A program made the translations under genes and the position numbers. From Bdellovibrio bacteriovorus (GTDB lineage Bacteria; Bdellovibrionota; Bdellovibrionia; Bdellovibrionales; Bdellovibrionaceae): a stretch of DNA of 64,000 nucleotides. Positions 44,029 to 52,406 of the stretch are shown piece by piece. Numbering within the stretch: the first letter of the stretch is position 1; each line of letters starts with the position of its first letter. The notes under the pieces are model-generated. The model was given only the letters and a program-made list of their open reading frames with translations. It ran no database searches and had not been told where the DNA came from. The DNA is taken from contig NZ_LUKE01000001.1 of the NCBI RefSeq assembly GCF_001592735.1, positions 310,001 through 374,000 on the forward strand, read 5' to 3'.

Positions 44029-45755
44029 GCCGCCGCCATGGAAGAAGTAGAATCTTTTTTCTTTCCTTTAAGTTGGACCAAGGCTCCATCAAGCGATTGA
44101 CGCGCGAGCTTGAGTGCTTGAACCCTTTCGTCGGCGTCGTTTTTTTCCAGACCTTTTCGCAAAAGATCTAAAACCACCTCTTTTTTCATACCTGGCGGCA
44201 GAATTGCTTGGAAGTTATTACGATCTTCTTCTGAAGCCACAAACAAAAGTGAATAAAGGGACTCATTGCTAAGACTCGCCAAATAAGGCCCTAATTTTTT
44301 TTCATCCACCGTTCGTAAATCACCAAAAGTCCAAACTTTCGCCGCAACAACGGCCGCGATATCCGGCTGTTTTTGACGAAGCTTATCAATAAACTCTTCA
44401 TCGTCGCCGATCCCCAGCTCTTTGATAGATTCAATCAAAGGATCAATAATTTTCGCGCCAATATTATTGCCGTCATCAATGCGAATATTTTTAACATCGC
44501 CGATCAGATCTTTCAGCAAGCCTATAGATTGGCTGACTTCTTCCGAACCCACGTTTCGGGCGCTCAGAATGATCATCCAATCATTCTGGGTCAGGCCCGA
44601 CTTGTACTGCTCAAACGCTTCGGTCGACAAAACCTCTAAAACCAATCGCCACAACGAAGCATGAGCCGCCTTCTGGGCCGACTCGAAAAGAATCCGCTTA
44701 TCGACATTAAATAGAAAAACAATGTCGTCATTTTTAAGTGATTTTTCCAAAAAGCTCGGTCCTGAGAGCATTCGCAGACTGACGTCTTCTACAAGGCCTT
44801 GAGCCCACAGTCTTAAAGAAAATCCAGGGGGCGTCTCGATGTCTTTGCTTAAGGCACTGACTCTTTCAGGTCCCAAAAAATTTTTCATCAGGGCTCGGGA
44901 AGATTCATCCAATTGGCTCAATAACCAGCGTAAACCAATTTGATCTGCAGGCGTAAAAGCCAGGGCCAAAAAAACTTTGTAAGGATTTTCCGCACACATG
45001 TGTCTCAGTTGTTCTAGTGAACTATCCAAAGACCCGGCAAAAAGATCCGGCACTTGATCCACTGCCGCTGACGGCGCGTCTGGTTCCTCATTTGCGGTCT
45101 CGGCCGACGGAGGTTTATCCCCGGCCTGTTTCAGGGTCAAGAGGCCGCTCAAGGCTTCAGCACCTGACTTGATCGCTCCGGCGACAAATCGCATTCCCAA
45201 AAACAAAAGAGCACCCAATATCACCAAGCCTAAGAAGAAGCTGGCGACATTTAAAAAATCTTTAGGCAAGATCTTTCCGTCTTCTGACGACGGCGATGAT
45301 GGGGGGCTTTCCTTTTTCGCCGCCTCTGAGGCCACGTCCCGTTTTTTAGGCTCAGTCAATTCCACAGATCGCAATTGGACCACGACTTTATAAGACGGAT
45401 ACATTTTTCGGATGTTTTCTTTAAATACATTCAGCGCTTTGGATTCAATGTTTGCCGAGGCCACAATTGAAACCGCCAAATTATCGTAATCTTCATCGAT
45501 TTTGCTCTCATTCCAATAAGGCAGCGGTAAATATCCTATGTCTTGCCCGGCGTTGCCCGGTTCATCCGGTGCGGCCTTGGCTTTTTTAGATGAAGTCGCT
45601 TTCACTACCACCGCGACAGAGTCCCGTGTTCCAAATTGAACTTGCGCTAAATTTTGAATATTTTCTTCAATATTTCGTTCAAAAGTTCTCACGTCCGCCA
45701 GCGCTGCGGTGGTCACGCATAAAAAAACAAATAAACGTCCTAAAGTTTTTTTCAT
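44025..45755 (-). CDS. FliF-C-terminal-like / FliG-like fusion membrane protein
   Basis: A protein of 576 residues. Signal peptide or N-terminal TM: 1-20. Residues about 23-131 resemble the C-terminal periplasmic part of FliF, with FERNIEENIQNLAQVQFGTR then VAVVV, and LAVSIVAS followed by a helix and SYKVVVQLRSVEL. A low-complexity stretch precedes a TM helix at about 168-192. After another linker, residues 250-560 are helical, and 430-560 follow the FliG middle/C-terminal pattern (PDIAAVVAAKVWTFGDLRTV then DEKKLGPYL, ending in LKLARQSLDGALVQL, like FliG C-terminal regions). I read it as MS-ring plus switch domains in one chain. It is cotranscribed with motA and motB. The similarity is by eye and needs a profile search. 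Confidence 0.6.
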   Translation of the reverse strand: MKKTLGRLFVFLCVTTAALADVRTFERNIEENIQNLAQVQFGTRDSVAVVVKATSSKKAKAAPDEPGNAGQDIGYLPLPYWNESKIDEDYDNLAVSIVASANIESKALNVFKENIRKMYPSYKVVVQLRSVELTEPKKRDVASEAAKKESPPSSPSSEDGKILPKDFLNVASFFLGLVILGALLFLGMRFVAGAIKSGAEALSGLLTLKQAGDKPPSAETANEEPDAPSAAVDQVPDLFAGSLDSSLEQLRHMCAENPYKVFLALAFTPADQIGLRWLLSQLDESSRALMKNFLGPERVSALSKDIETPPGFSLRLWAQGLVEDVSLRMLSGPSFLEKSLKNDDIVFLFNVDKRILFESAQKAAHASLWRLVLEVLSTEAFEQYKSGLTQNDWMIILSARNVGSEEVSQSIGLLKDLIGDVKNIRIDDGNNIGAKIIDPLIESIKELGIGDDEEFIDKLRQKQPDIAAVVAAKVWTFGDLRTVDEKKLGPYLASLSNESLYSLLFVASEEDRNNFQAILPPGMKKEVVLDLLRKGLEKNDADERVQALKLARQSLDGALVQLKGKKKDSTSSMAAA

Positions 45756-46351
45756 CTAGGCACCGACCTTCTGAAACTTTCTAACATCCGCTTTACAACG
45801 GTGTCTTCGGGATCAATGGAGCTTGCCCGCTCAAGGTTCTTGATGGCTTGATCCAGATTGTTTTTTGAAGATTCGATATTGGCTTGCAGGACATAGGCCG
45901 CCGCAATATTCGGGTATATTTCGATAAACTTTTTTAGTCGCTCTTCGGCTTGATCGTATTTCTTACTCATAACCATGGCCTGCAAAGTCAAAATTTCTTT
46001 TGTCATTTTGTTAGCGCCATCTTGAAAATTGGGTAAAACCATTTTTTCATAATAATCCGTCGAATAAGGATCCAAACTGATTAAAAAATCTTGGGACACG
46101 CGGGTGGAGGCTAAGACCGATCGACTTTGGTGACCCGCTTTTTCGACCCGGATGTCCAAGTACTCTTTTGAAAACGGGTCGGCGTACTTGTCCGAAGCCA
46201 GCTCTAAAGGCGTCGCTCCGATATTTTTTGAGTCTAAGAAAACATTGGCTCCGCTGGGATTGCTTTCAATTTTAACCACCTTACCAGCGCATCCCGTCAA
46301 TATCATTGACGGCAGAAGTAATATTGTAATGGCAAAATATATTAGCTTCAC
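45752..46351 (-). CDS. PEGA-TPR lipoprotein in the MotAB-FliG-like operon
   Basis: A protein of 199 residues starting at GTG with GGGGAG ahead. The lipobox is LTGC (Cys near 21). A PEGA domain follows (about 26-95: KIESNPSGANVFLDSKNIGA then TPLEL, a surface-lipoprotein fold), then TPR-like helices (about 120-195: AEERLKKFIEIYPNIAAAYV, DQAIKNLERASSIDPED). It probably sits in the outer or inner membrane facing the periplasm and links to the motor components. The gap to motB is 3 bases and it overlaps the next gene by 4 bases (ATGA). Confidence 0.85.
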   Translation of the reverse strand: MKLIYFAITILLLPSMILTGCAGKVVKIESNPSGANVFLDSKNIGATPLELASDKYADPFSKEYLDIRVEKAGHQSRSVLASTRVSQDFLISLDPYSTDYYEKMVLPNFQDGANKMTKEILTLQAMVMSKKYDQAEERLKKFIEIYPNIAAAYVLQANIESSKNNLDQAIKNLERASSIDPEDTVVKRMLESFRRSVPR

Positions 46352-46354
46352 TTT

Positions 46355-47092
46355 TTACTCCCCGTATTCTTTCAAGATCTTGACGATGACCCGACGATTT
46401 TGAGCCATATTATCGATAAGCTCATTCCCCTTTTCATCTTTTTCGGGAAATAACGGATGAGAGTCCGCCAAACCCAGGGCCTTAATACGTTTTGGAGAAA
46501 ATCCTTGTTCTAAAAACATTCTGACCACCGCCGATGCTCTGACGCCCGAAAGTTCCCAATTTGAAAACAAGGGCCCTCGCACGTTGGAAAGAGGCCGTGA
46601 GTCGGTGTGTCCCTCGACGACGATTCCGAAATCTTTCGCTTTTTCGGAGATGACCGGCACTAGTTTTAATAAAAGGTCCACGGCTTCTTGGCGCATCACA
46701 TACGAACCCGAATCAAAAAACAGAGCGCCCTTAAAAGTGATCTCAACACCTTTTTCGGTGCGATGGAAAATCACCTGATCGGAAAGATTTTGTTCTTTAA
46801 TGACCTCTTCAAGACTTTTACTAAGATCTTCATACGGGAGTTTATACTCGCCCCCGAACAGCTGCGTGGTTTCTTTTTTTATTTCTTCCAGTTTAGAGGC
46901 ATCCACGGTCGAAAAGCTCTGCAAGACGACAAAGAATCCCATCAGCAGTGTCATTAAATCGGCATAGGAAATCAGCCAATTGCCCTCACCATCATCAGTA
47001 TGCTCTCCCTCGGACGGTCCGAAAATATCGTCATCGAGGTCGATGTGATTTTCCCCTGAATGTTCGGGCTCGATCTTCTTTGCCGCGCCCAT
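46355..47092 (-). CDS. motB: MotB-type stator protein
   Basis: A protein of 245 residues. An N-terminal cytoplasmic acidic segment is followed by one TM helix with the proton-carrying Asp in SYADLMTLLMGFFVVLQSFS. The C-terminal OmpA-like peptidoglycan-binding domain is about 115-240 (VVEGHTDSRPLSNVRGPLFS then NWELSGVRASAVV, NRRVIVKIL). It forms the ion channel with MotA. The start is the ATG at 47092 (a GTG at 47095 is next to it and overlaps the motA stop). Whether it drives the flagellum or the FliG-like protein encoded downstream is the key question for this locus. Confidence 0.92.
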   Translation of the reverse strand: MGAAKKIEPEHSGENHIDLDDDIFGPSEGEHTDDGEGNWLISYADLMTLLMGFFVVLQSFSTVDASKLEEIKKETTQLFGGEYKLPYEDLSKSLEEVIKEQNLSDQVIFHRTEKGVEITFKGALFFDSGSYVMRQEAVDLLLKLVPVISEKAKDFGIVVEGHTDSRPLSNVRGPLFSNWELSGVRASAVVRMFLEQGFSPKRIKALGLADSHPLFPEKDEKGNELIDNMAQNRRVIVKILKEYGE

Positions 47093-47094
47093 CA

Positions 47095-47880
47095 CTAACC
47101 TGCCTTAGCCAAGGTTTTTCTAGCTGTCGGAGTCAAATAACTTTTTAAATCTTCTTCGACAATCAAAGGATGTTCACGGTCGCGCAAAAGCTTAATACCG
47201 TCGGTGATAATCCGGCGCAAAACTTGATCTTCCTCGTTAAGCTTAGTTAGATTTTCCCCAATCGGAATCAAAACGAAGTTGGCTAAGGTCAAACCATAAA
47301 GTGTCGCGACCAGACCAATCGCCATGGCCGGCCCTAAGCGTTTGAATGCATCGGCCGAGCCCAAAGAATTCAGTAAGGCAATCATACCGACGGTCGTTCC
47401 CATCAAACCAAATGCGGGAGGAAACTTAGCGATAGTCTTAAAAGTCATCGCTTCTCGTTGATGGCGATGGTGGATCACGGCGGCGCGTTTCTTTAAAATT
47501 GCATCCATTTTTTGTGGTGAAAGCCCCCCATCCACAATGAGCTGAACACCTTCTTTAAGAAATTCGTTCTTAATGGTATCAACCTTGTCGCGCAATGCCT
47601 GCGCATTTTCTTGTTGGGCTTTTGCCAGATCTACTATTTCAAGAACAACGATTTCATGCTGATGACCATATTTAGATAGAAACTTTCGCCCCATGACTTT
47701 AAATAAAGCCGGGATTGTCTTTAAAGGAAAGCACAGCATGGTGGCGGCCAGGGTTCCACCGAAGACCACTAAAATCCCGTGAGGATCAAGGAAAACACTG
47801 CGGGCGGATGTCGCTGTCAGAATCGTGGTAAAGAAAACAGCCAGGGCCGCGATGATTCCTACGAGTGCAGAAAAGTTCAT
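47095..47880 (-). CDS. motA: MotA-type stator protein
   Basis: A protein of 261 residues with four TM helices, PPAFGLMGTTVGMIALLNSL and AMAIGLVATLYGLTLANFVL (the conserved proline and glycines of the channel helices), and a charged cytoplasmic loop between TM2 and TM3 that contacts the FliG torque helix. I start it at the ATG at 47880, with GGAG at good spacing; the longer frame to 47982 is not conserved. It is the first gene of the minus-strand operon and is divergent from the fibronectin-type lipoprotein gene. Confidence 0.92.
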   Translation of the reverse strand: MNFSALVGIIAALAVFFTTILTATSARSVFLDPHGILVVFGGTLAATMLCFPLKTIPALFKVMGRKFLSKYGHQHEIVVLEIVDLAKAQQENAQALRDKVDTIKNEFLKEGVQLIVDGGLSPQKMDAILKKRAAVIHHRHQREAMTFKTIAKFPPAFGLMGTTVGMIALLNSLGSADAFKRLGPAMAIGLVATLYGLTLANFVLIPIGENLTKLNEEDQVLRRIITDGIKLLRDREHPLIVEEDLKSYLTPTARKTLAKAG

Positions 47881-48073
47881 GATAGATCTCCATTTGCTCA
47901 TCATATCGGCGTGGACTTTGTCAGACACAGTCCAGATCAACGGACACCTTATCAAAAAAAATTTGATGTGCATCCGAGACATGTTTCCTAAAAATAAAAA
48001 TCATTCAACGCATTCTAACTTTGAGAACTCAAGCTTCCTTAAGAATCCTCTCTATCTCCCCGATCTTTTAGTC

Positions 48074-51000
48074 ATGAGAAAAATTTTAGTTATAACACCG
48101 ATGTTTATTTTTTTGGCCGGATGCCTTGATACATCCTCATTGTCTGGCACCGCAACGACCCAGAATAATTTCACCGGCTGCATCTCCGGCACCGGGCTGA
48201 CTAATAATAGTATCTCCTTAACCTTTTCTTTTCCTTCGAACCTGGATCAAGTCGTCATTTATCGCGACGGGATCGAGGTCGGACGTTCCAAATCAAGTAG
48301 CACGTCCTCTATTATTGATGCGGGCCTCACCGAAGGAGTCACCTACCATTACACTTGTGATGGATACGTGGGTGCCAAAAAGTTTGTCGGTTCAAACTCT
48401 GTTGATATTGCGCCGGTCAACACCAACGCCCCTTCTTTTGCGGGGATCACGGCGGCTGTTCCGACCACGGCACTGACGGTGCAGGCTTCTTGGAACCCCG
48501 AAAATTCCTCTGCGGCCAGAGCCTCGTACTATCAAATTTACGGTAATATCGGGAGCGTTGTTCAATGGAACTCACCGCCGATTAAAATCGTCGCAGCCAA
48601 TGCGGGTTTATTCAAAACCACAATTTCACCTTTAGGCGATGAGCTTACCTATTCTTTTGGCGTGCGCGCCTGCACCAAAGACAATATTTGCGACGGCAAT
48701 ACCAGAAGTATTTCTTTGGTCGTGCCCGATAATGGCGCCCCATTGACTGTGGGTGCAGAGTCCGTTTCGGCAGGAAACTTTGTGGCCTCGATCATCGCAC
48801 CGTGGAAGCCAACAGACGGTGCTATCGCTCAACGCCAGGTTTTTATGTGTGAAGGTGCCAATTGCACATTTGGGACAACACCCGCAACCATTACGGTGGT
48901 CAGTGATCCCACCAGTCCTCCGACCACGCTGACGCTCACGGACTCTATTAATGAATACTCGACCTATTCATTTAAAGTTGTGGATCTAGATCCCTCGGGC
49001 AATAGCAATCATAGCAGCAAAGTTGTGCGGCTCACGACCGGGGACCTTTCGTCACCTCTCTTTAACGGAATCACCAGTGCTTCTCGCGGAAGTCCGACAG
49101 ACTCTAAAGTCCTTCTTAATTTTATCGCCATCGCTCGAGAAGGAACCTCCGACACGAATGCCATCGTGGGGGCAAGCAAGTATTTACTTTATCAAACCAA
49201 AGCTCTTTATCCTGGAACAGCGTCCAATGCGTGTAACTCCTTGGTACCCTCGGACATATTGGCCGCTAGTGCCTTTGCTCCGGGTTTTGCGACCCATACG
49301 GTCACGGGACTGGATGCGCGCACGAATTACAGCTTCTGTCTTCGCGCCCAAGATGCGGCCGGGAACATTTCGACAAATTCTTTACCAACCGCCGTACTTA
49401 CTTCCGACGTCACGCCCCCTGATTTTTTAGGAATCCAATCAGTGACTTATAGGACTTCCTCTCGCACCATTCAGCTGGGTTGGAATCCCTCTACGGCAGC
49501 AGATTTAAGAAAATACATCCTGCAGCTTTGGAAAAACACTGCGACGCCCACCGCCGCGCAAATTTCCACATTTAATATCGACAAATCAAATTCCAATGGC
49601 ACAAGCATCACACTGGCGCAATTTCCCTTAAACGACCATGACCTGGTTTATGCCACAGTGAACGCGTGTGATAATACTCAAGACCTGGGAATCGGAGCGC
49701 CAGACAACTGCACGACCTTGACCATTCCTAAAACCACGGTCATTCCCGACATCAATCCACCACCAGGCTTTTCGGGCATCGCCGTCTCGACAGAGCTTTC
49801 CTCCCCCACTCAAGGAAAAGCGATAATCAAATGGCAAATTCCTACTTGGACCGGGGATTACAGTGGTTTCCGTGTTTATTCTGTGAACCCAGATCTTTCG
49901 ATCAATTTATTATCAAGCTGTCCTTGTGCCACCCCGGGTTCTTGTAACAACGGCGATAACTCATGCCAAATCACTGCACTAGATCCGGGAAGAACTTATC
50001 GTTTCCATGTGCGAGCTTATGACTCTGTAGGAAACGAAACGGACTACCTTAGCCCGGCCACAAGTTATTCCGATTTAAAAATTAAAGACACAACACCGCC
50101 AGCATTTAACTCCGGATTGGCCTTTGATGGTTTAACTTTGAAATGGTCAGCCGCTTCGGACAATCAGTACGCCACGGGAAATTCTATTAACTACTTGGTT
50201 TACCGCAAATCCACGTCCACATTTGCTTCAGCCACATCGCCGCAAAGCGACGGCACATTAATCTCTACGACCTTGGATACTAGTTATTATGAAAATTCCC
50301 TGACTTCCGGGGGCACTTATTTTTACACCGTGTGCGCGAAGGACTCTCAAGACAATAAAAATTGTGACGGGGTCGTCCGCAGCTTTGTGGCAACGGACGT
50401 CGTGCCACCGACGATCATCGCCTTGAATCACACTAAAACCACCACCAATTTAAAAAAATGGAACCTGACTTGGGACCTTTACGACGCCGGTACGGTGAAT
50501 AATCTTTTGCGAGTCCGCGTGTATCGAAAATATGGTGATGCTGCCGTTGTGGCGACAACCAGTGATTCAATAATTTTTGATGGCTATGGTTCAACCCTGG
50601 CGTTATCGGATTTAACGGGTCCTATTAACACCAACACGTACATTTCCTATCTTCTTTGGGTGCAGGACGGTGCGGGAAATGTATCCACCACCAATGTTCG
50701 CCTTTACTCACAAAACCAAATCGTCATCACCTCGACGTCAGGAAAAAACTCTTTATCCACCGGCGGGCGCCTGATGGTCATTAAAGGCACGGGATTTTCA
50801 AATGCCAATTCCAATGGCTACACCACGAACACTGTAGTCAAAGTCGGAGGAGTGGCCTGTGACACGACAACTTATATCACCTCCGAATACCTTACCTGTC
50901 TCACACCAGCAAACGGCCTTGGCTATAAAGATGTCGAAGTCTTAAACCCCGATGGTTCTTACGCACGATTGACCAATGAACATCAGTATGTCAACACTGC

Positions 51001-52384
51001 CCCGGTCGCGGATCCTTGCTTAAGCACCGCTGCTCAATCGGCAAGTCCCTTTGCTTCTGGCGCGGGCACGGTCGCCAATCCTTATTTGATTTGTACAAGC
51101 ACGCAATTAAATCAAGTCACCTCCAACACCTATTGGGTGGGGGGACGGTCTTTTAAATTGGGAAATAATATCGATCTTAACAGTTCTACCTGGAGAAATT
51201 ACAGCAGCGGTTTTGTGGGAGTTTTTGACGGTGATAACTATTCGATTTTAAGAAACTATATTGGTGACATGTCTGGGAACACTATTCCGGGAATCTTTTT
51301 TAAGGTCGCACCCACCGATACCGCGACATTTAAAAATGTTCGTTTCTTAAATTGGGTGATGACGACAAATACAACCTATATATATCAAATCAACGAAGCA
51401 CTTTTTTCAGGGCCCGGCAGCGGCGGTCAACTTAATTTAGAGAACTTTACATTTTTAGGTTCTTTCAGTGTGCGCGCCGCCAGTGTCGACTTCGCGCCTC
51501 ATCGAGTGGCGCTGGTGCGTGATATGGGTTCATCGGCAACTCTTAATATTTCGAACTCGGATATTTCCGCGACCGTGGACTGCTGCTATAATTTTTCGGG
51601 CGATGCCAACCCTGGCGGGGCGATATTAACTTCTCAGCCCACAAATTCCACGGTGAATATTCAGGGCTCGAAGATCAAAATTAACTCGTTATACAGAACC
51701 GATCTTGGCGCGGGAATTCTTGGTTCCATGTCTAGTGGGTCCAGCCTTTCAGTCATTAACTCTGAAGTGAACTATGTAAACCGTTACACGGGCAGTACCT
51801 GTAATTACGCGTCGGCCATCGTTCGCAATTATGCCGGTGCGGCAAACCTTATCATCAAAGGTGTGAGGGCTTCATTCAGCGATCTTTACTCCGTGGGATG
51901 TTCTGAAGCCGTTGGTGGATTTGTGGGACCTACGACTCAGACTTACAGTGGCGCGCAGAAAGTTGAAATCTCGGACTCAATCATCACTGGGTCTATTTCT
52001 CAAAACGTGCCGCGGGGAATATTCGGAACTGTTTATCAAGGAACTGCAGGTTCAGGGAATAGCTTTACGATGAAAAATATCATCGCCAATATTACCTATG
52101 GTGTTAGCGCCGGAACTCGCTATGGCACCCCGGCCGTCAGTGGCTTTGACACTCTTTCTGGGACGGGACTGATTTACAATAACAGCACAGAAAACAATGT
52201 TTCGATATCCACGGGAGGAAGCTTTATCACCAACGCCGTTCCCGCCACGCAAAGTGAAATGCAAAATTCAGCTGCCGGAAATATTTATTTAACTAACGGG
52301 TTTGATTTCACCAGCGGCACAGGAAAATGGAAATGGTGTGGCGCTTTAGATTATCCTCGACTGATGTGGGAAGTTTGTCCTTAA
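48074..52384 (+). CDS. Giant fibronectin-III/TIG lipoprotein
   Basis: A lipoprotein of 1436 residues (lipobox FLAGC, Cys near 17). Residues about 40-870 form a row of fibronectin-III-like beta domains with recurring motifs of the type TYSFKVVDLDPSGNSNHSS and NYSFCLRAQDAAGN. An IPT/TIG domain follows (about 885-965: GGRLMVIKGTGFSNANSNGY). From about 1000 to the end is a beta-helix-like region with GLUG-type repeats (FKLGNNIDLNSSTWRNYSSG). The protein is Ser/Thr/Asn-rich. It is likely a surface adhesin or scaffold. It heads a four-gene operon with cytochrome-like proteins. The ATG at 48074 is set by the lipobox; the longer frame runs back over the motA gene and is not real. Confidence 0.85.
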   Translation: MRKILVITPMFIFLAGCLDTSSLSGTATTQNNFTGCISGTGLTNNSISLTFSFPSNLDQVVIYRDGIEVGRSKSSSTSSIIDAGLTEGVTYHYTCDGYVGAKKFVGSNSVDIAPVNTNAPSFAGITAAVPTTALTVQASWNPENSSAARASYYQIYGNIGSVVQWNSPPIKIVAANAGLFKTTISPLGDELTYSFGVRACTKDNICDGNTRSISLVVPDNGAPLTVGAESVSAGNFVASIIAPWKPTDGAIAQRQVFMCEGANCTFGTTPATITVVSDPTSPPTTLTLTDSINEYSTYSFKVVDLDPSGNSNHSSKVVRLTTGDLSSPLFNGITSASRGSPTDSKVLLNFIAIAREGTSDTNAIVGASKYLLYQTKALYPGTASNACNSLVPSDILAASAFAPGFATHTVTGLDARTNYSFCLRAQDAAGNISTNSLPTAVLTSDVTPPDFLGIQSVTYRTSSRTIQLGWNPSTAADLRKYILQLWKNTATPTAAQISTFNIDKSNSNGTSITLAQFPLNDHDLVYATVNACDNTQDLGIGAPDNCTTLTIPKTTVIPDINPPPGFSGIAVSTELSSPTQGKAIIKWQIPTWTGDYSGFRVYSVNPDLSINLLSSCPCATPGSCNNGDNSCQITALDPGRTYRFHVRAYDSVGNETDYLSPATSYSDLKIKDTTPPAFNSGLAFDGLTLKWSAASDNQYATGNSINYLVYRKSTSTFASATSPQSDGTLISTTLDTSYYENSLTSGGTYFYTVCAKDSQDNKNCDGVVRSFVATDVVPPTIIALNHTKTTTNLKKWNLTWDLYDAGTVNNLLRVRVYRKYGDAAVVATTSDSIIFDGYGSTLALSDLTGPINTNTYISYLLWVQDGAGNVSTTNVRLYSQNQIVITSTSGKNSLSTGGRLMVIKGTGFSNANSNGYTTNTVVKVGGVACDTTTYITSEYLTCLTPANGLGYKDVEVLNPDGSYARLTNEHQYVNTAPVADPCLSTAAQSASPFASGAGTVANPYLICTSTQLNQVTSNTYWVGGRSFKLGNNIDLNSSTWRNYSSGFVGVFDGDNYSILRNYIGDMSGNTIPGIFFKVAPTDTATFKNVRFLNWVMTTNTTYIYQINEALFSGPGSGGQLNLENFTFLGSFSVRAASVDFAPHRVALVRDMGSSATLNISNSDISATVDCCYNFSGDANPGGAILTSQPTNSTVNIQGSKIKINSLYRTDLGAGILGSMSSGSSLSVINSEVNYVNRYTGSTCNYASAIVRNYAGAANLIIKGVRASFSDLYSVGCSEAVGGFVGPTTQTYSGAQKVEISDSIITGSISQNVPRGIFGTVYQGTAGSGNSFTMKNIIANITYGVSAGTRYGTPAVSGFDTLSGTGLIYNNSTENNVSISTGGSFITNAVPATQSEMQNSAAGNIYLTNGFDFTSGTGKWKWCGALDYPRLMWEVCP

Positions 52385-52406
52385 TTAAGAACCGCGGGGG
52401 GCCGCT

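Noticed and set aside
46355-47880. MotA/MotB pair as a Zorya phage-defence system (ZorA/ZorB)
   Set aside because: Zorya needs a ZorA with a long C-terminal tail and helicase or nuclease partners (ZorC-E). Here MotA has normal length, and the neighbours are a PEGA/TPR lipoprotein, a FliG-like membrane protein and an outer-membrane protein.
47825-48073. N-terminal extension of the giant Fn3 lipoprotein
   Set aside because: The longer frame runs back over motA on the other strand. The lipobox after the ATG at 48074 shows the real start.
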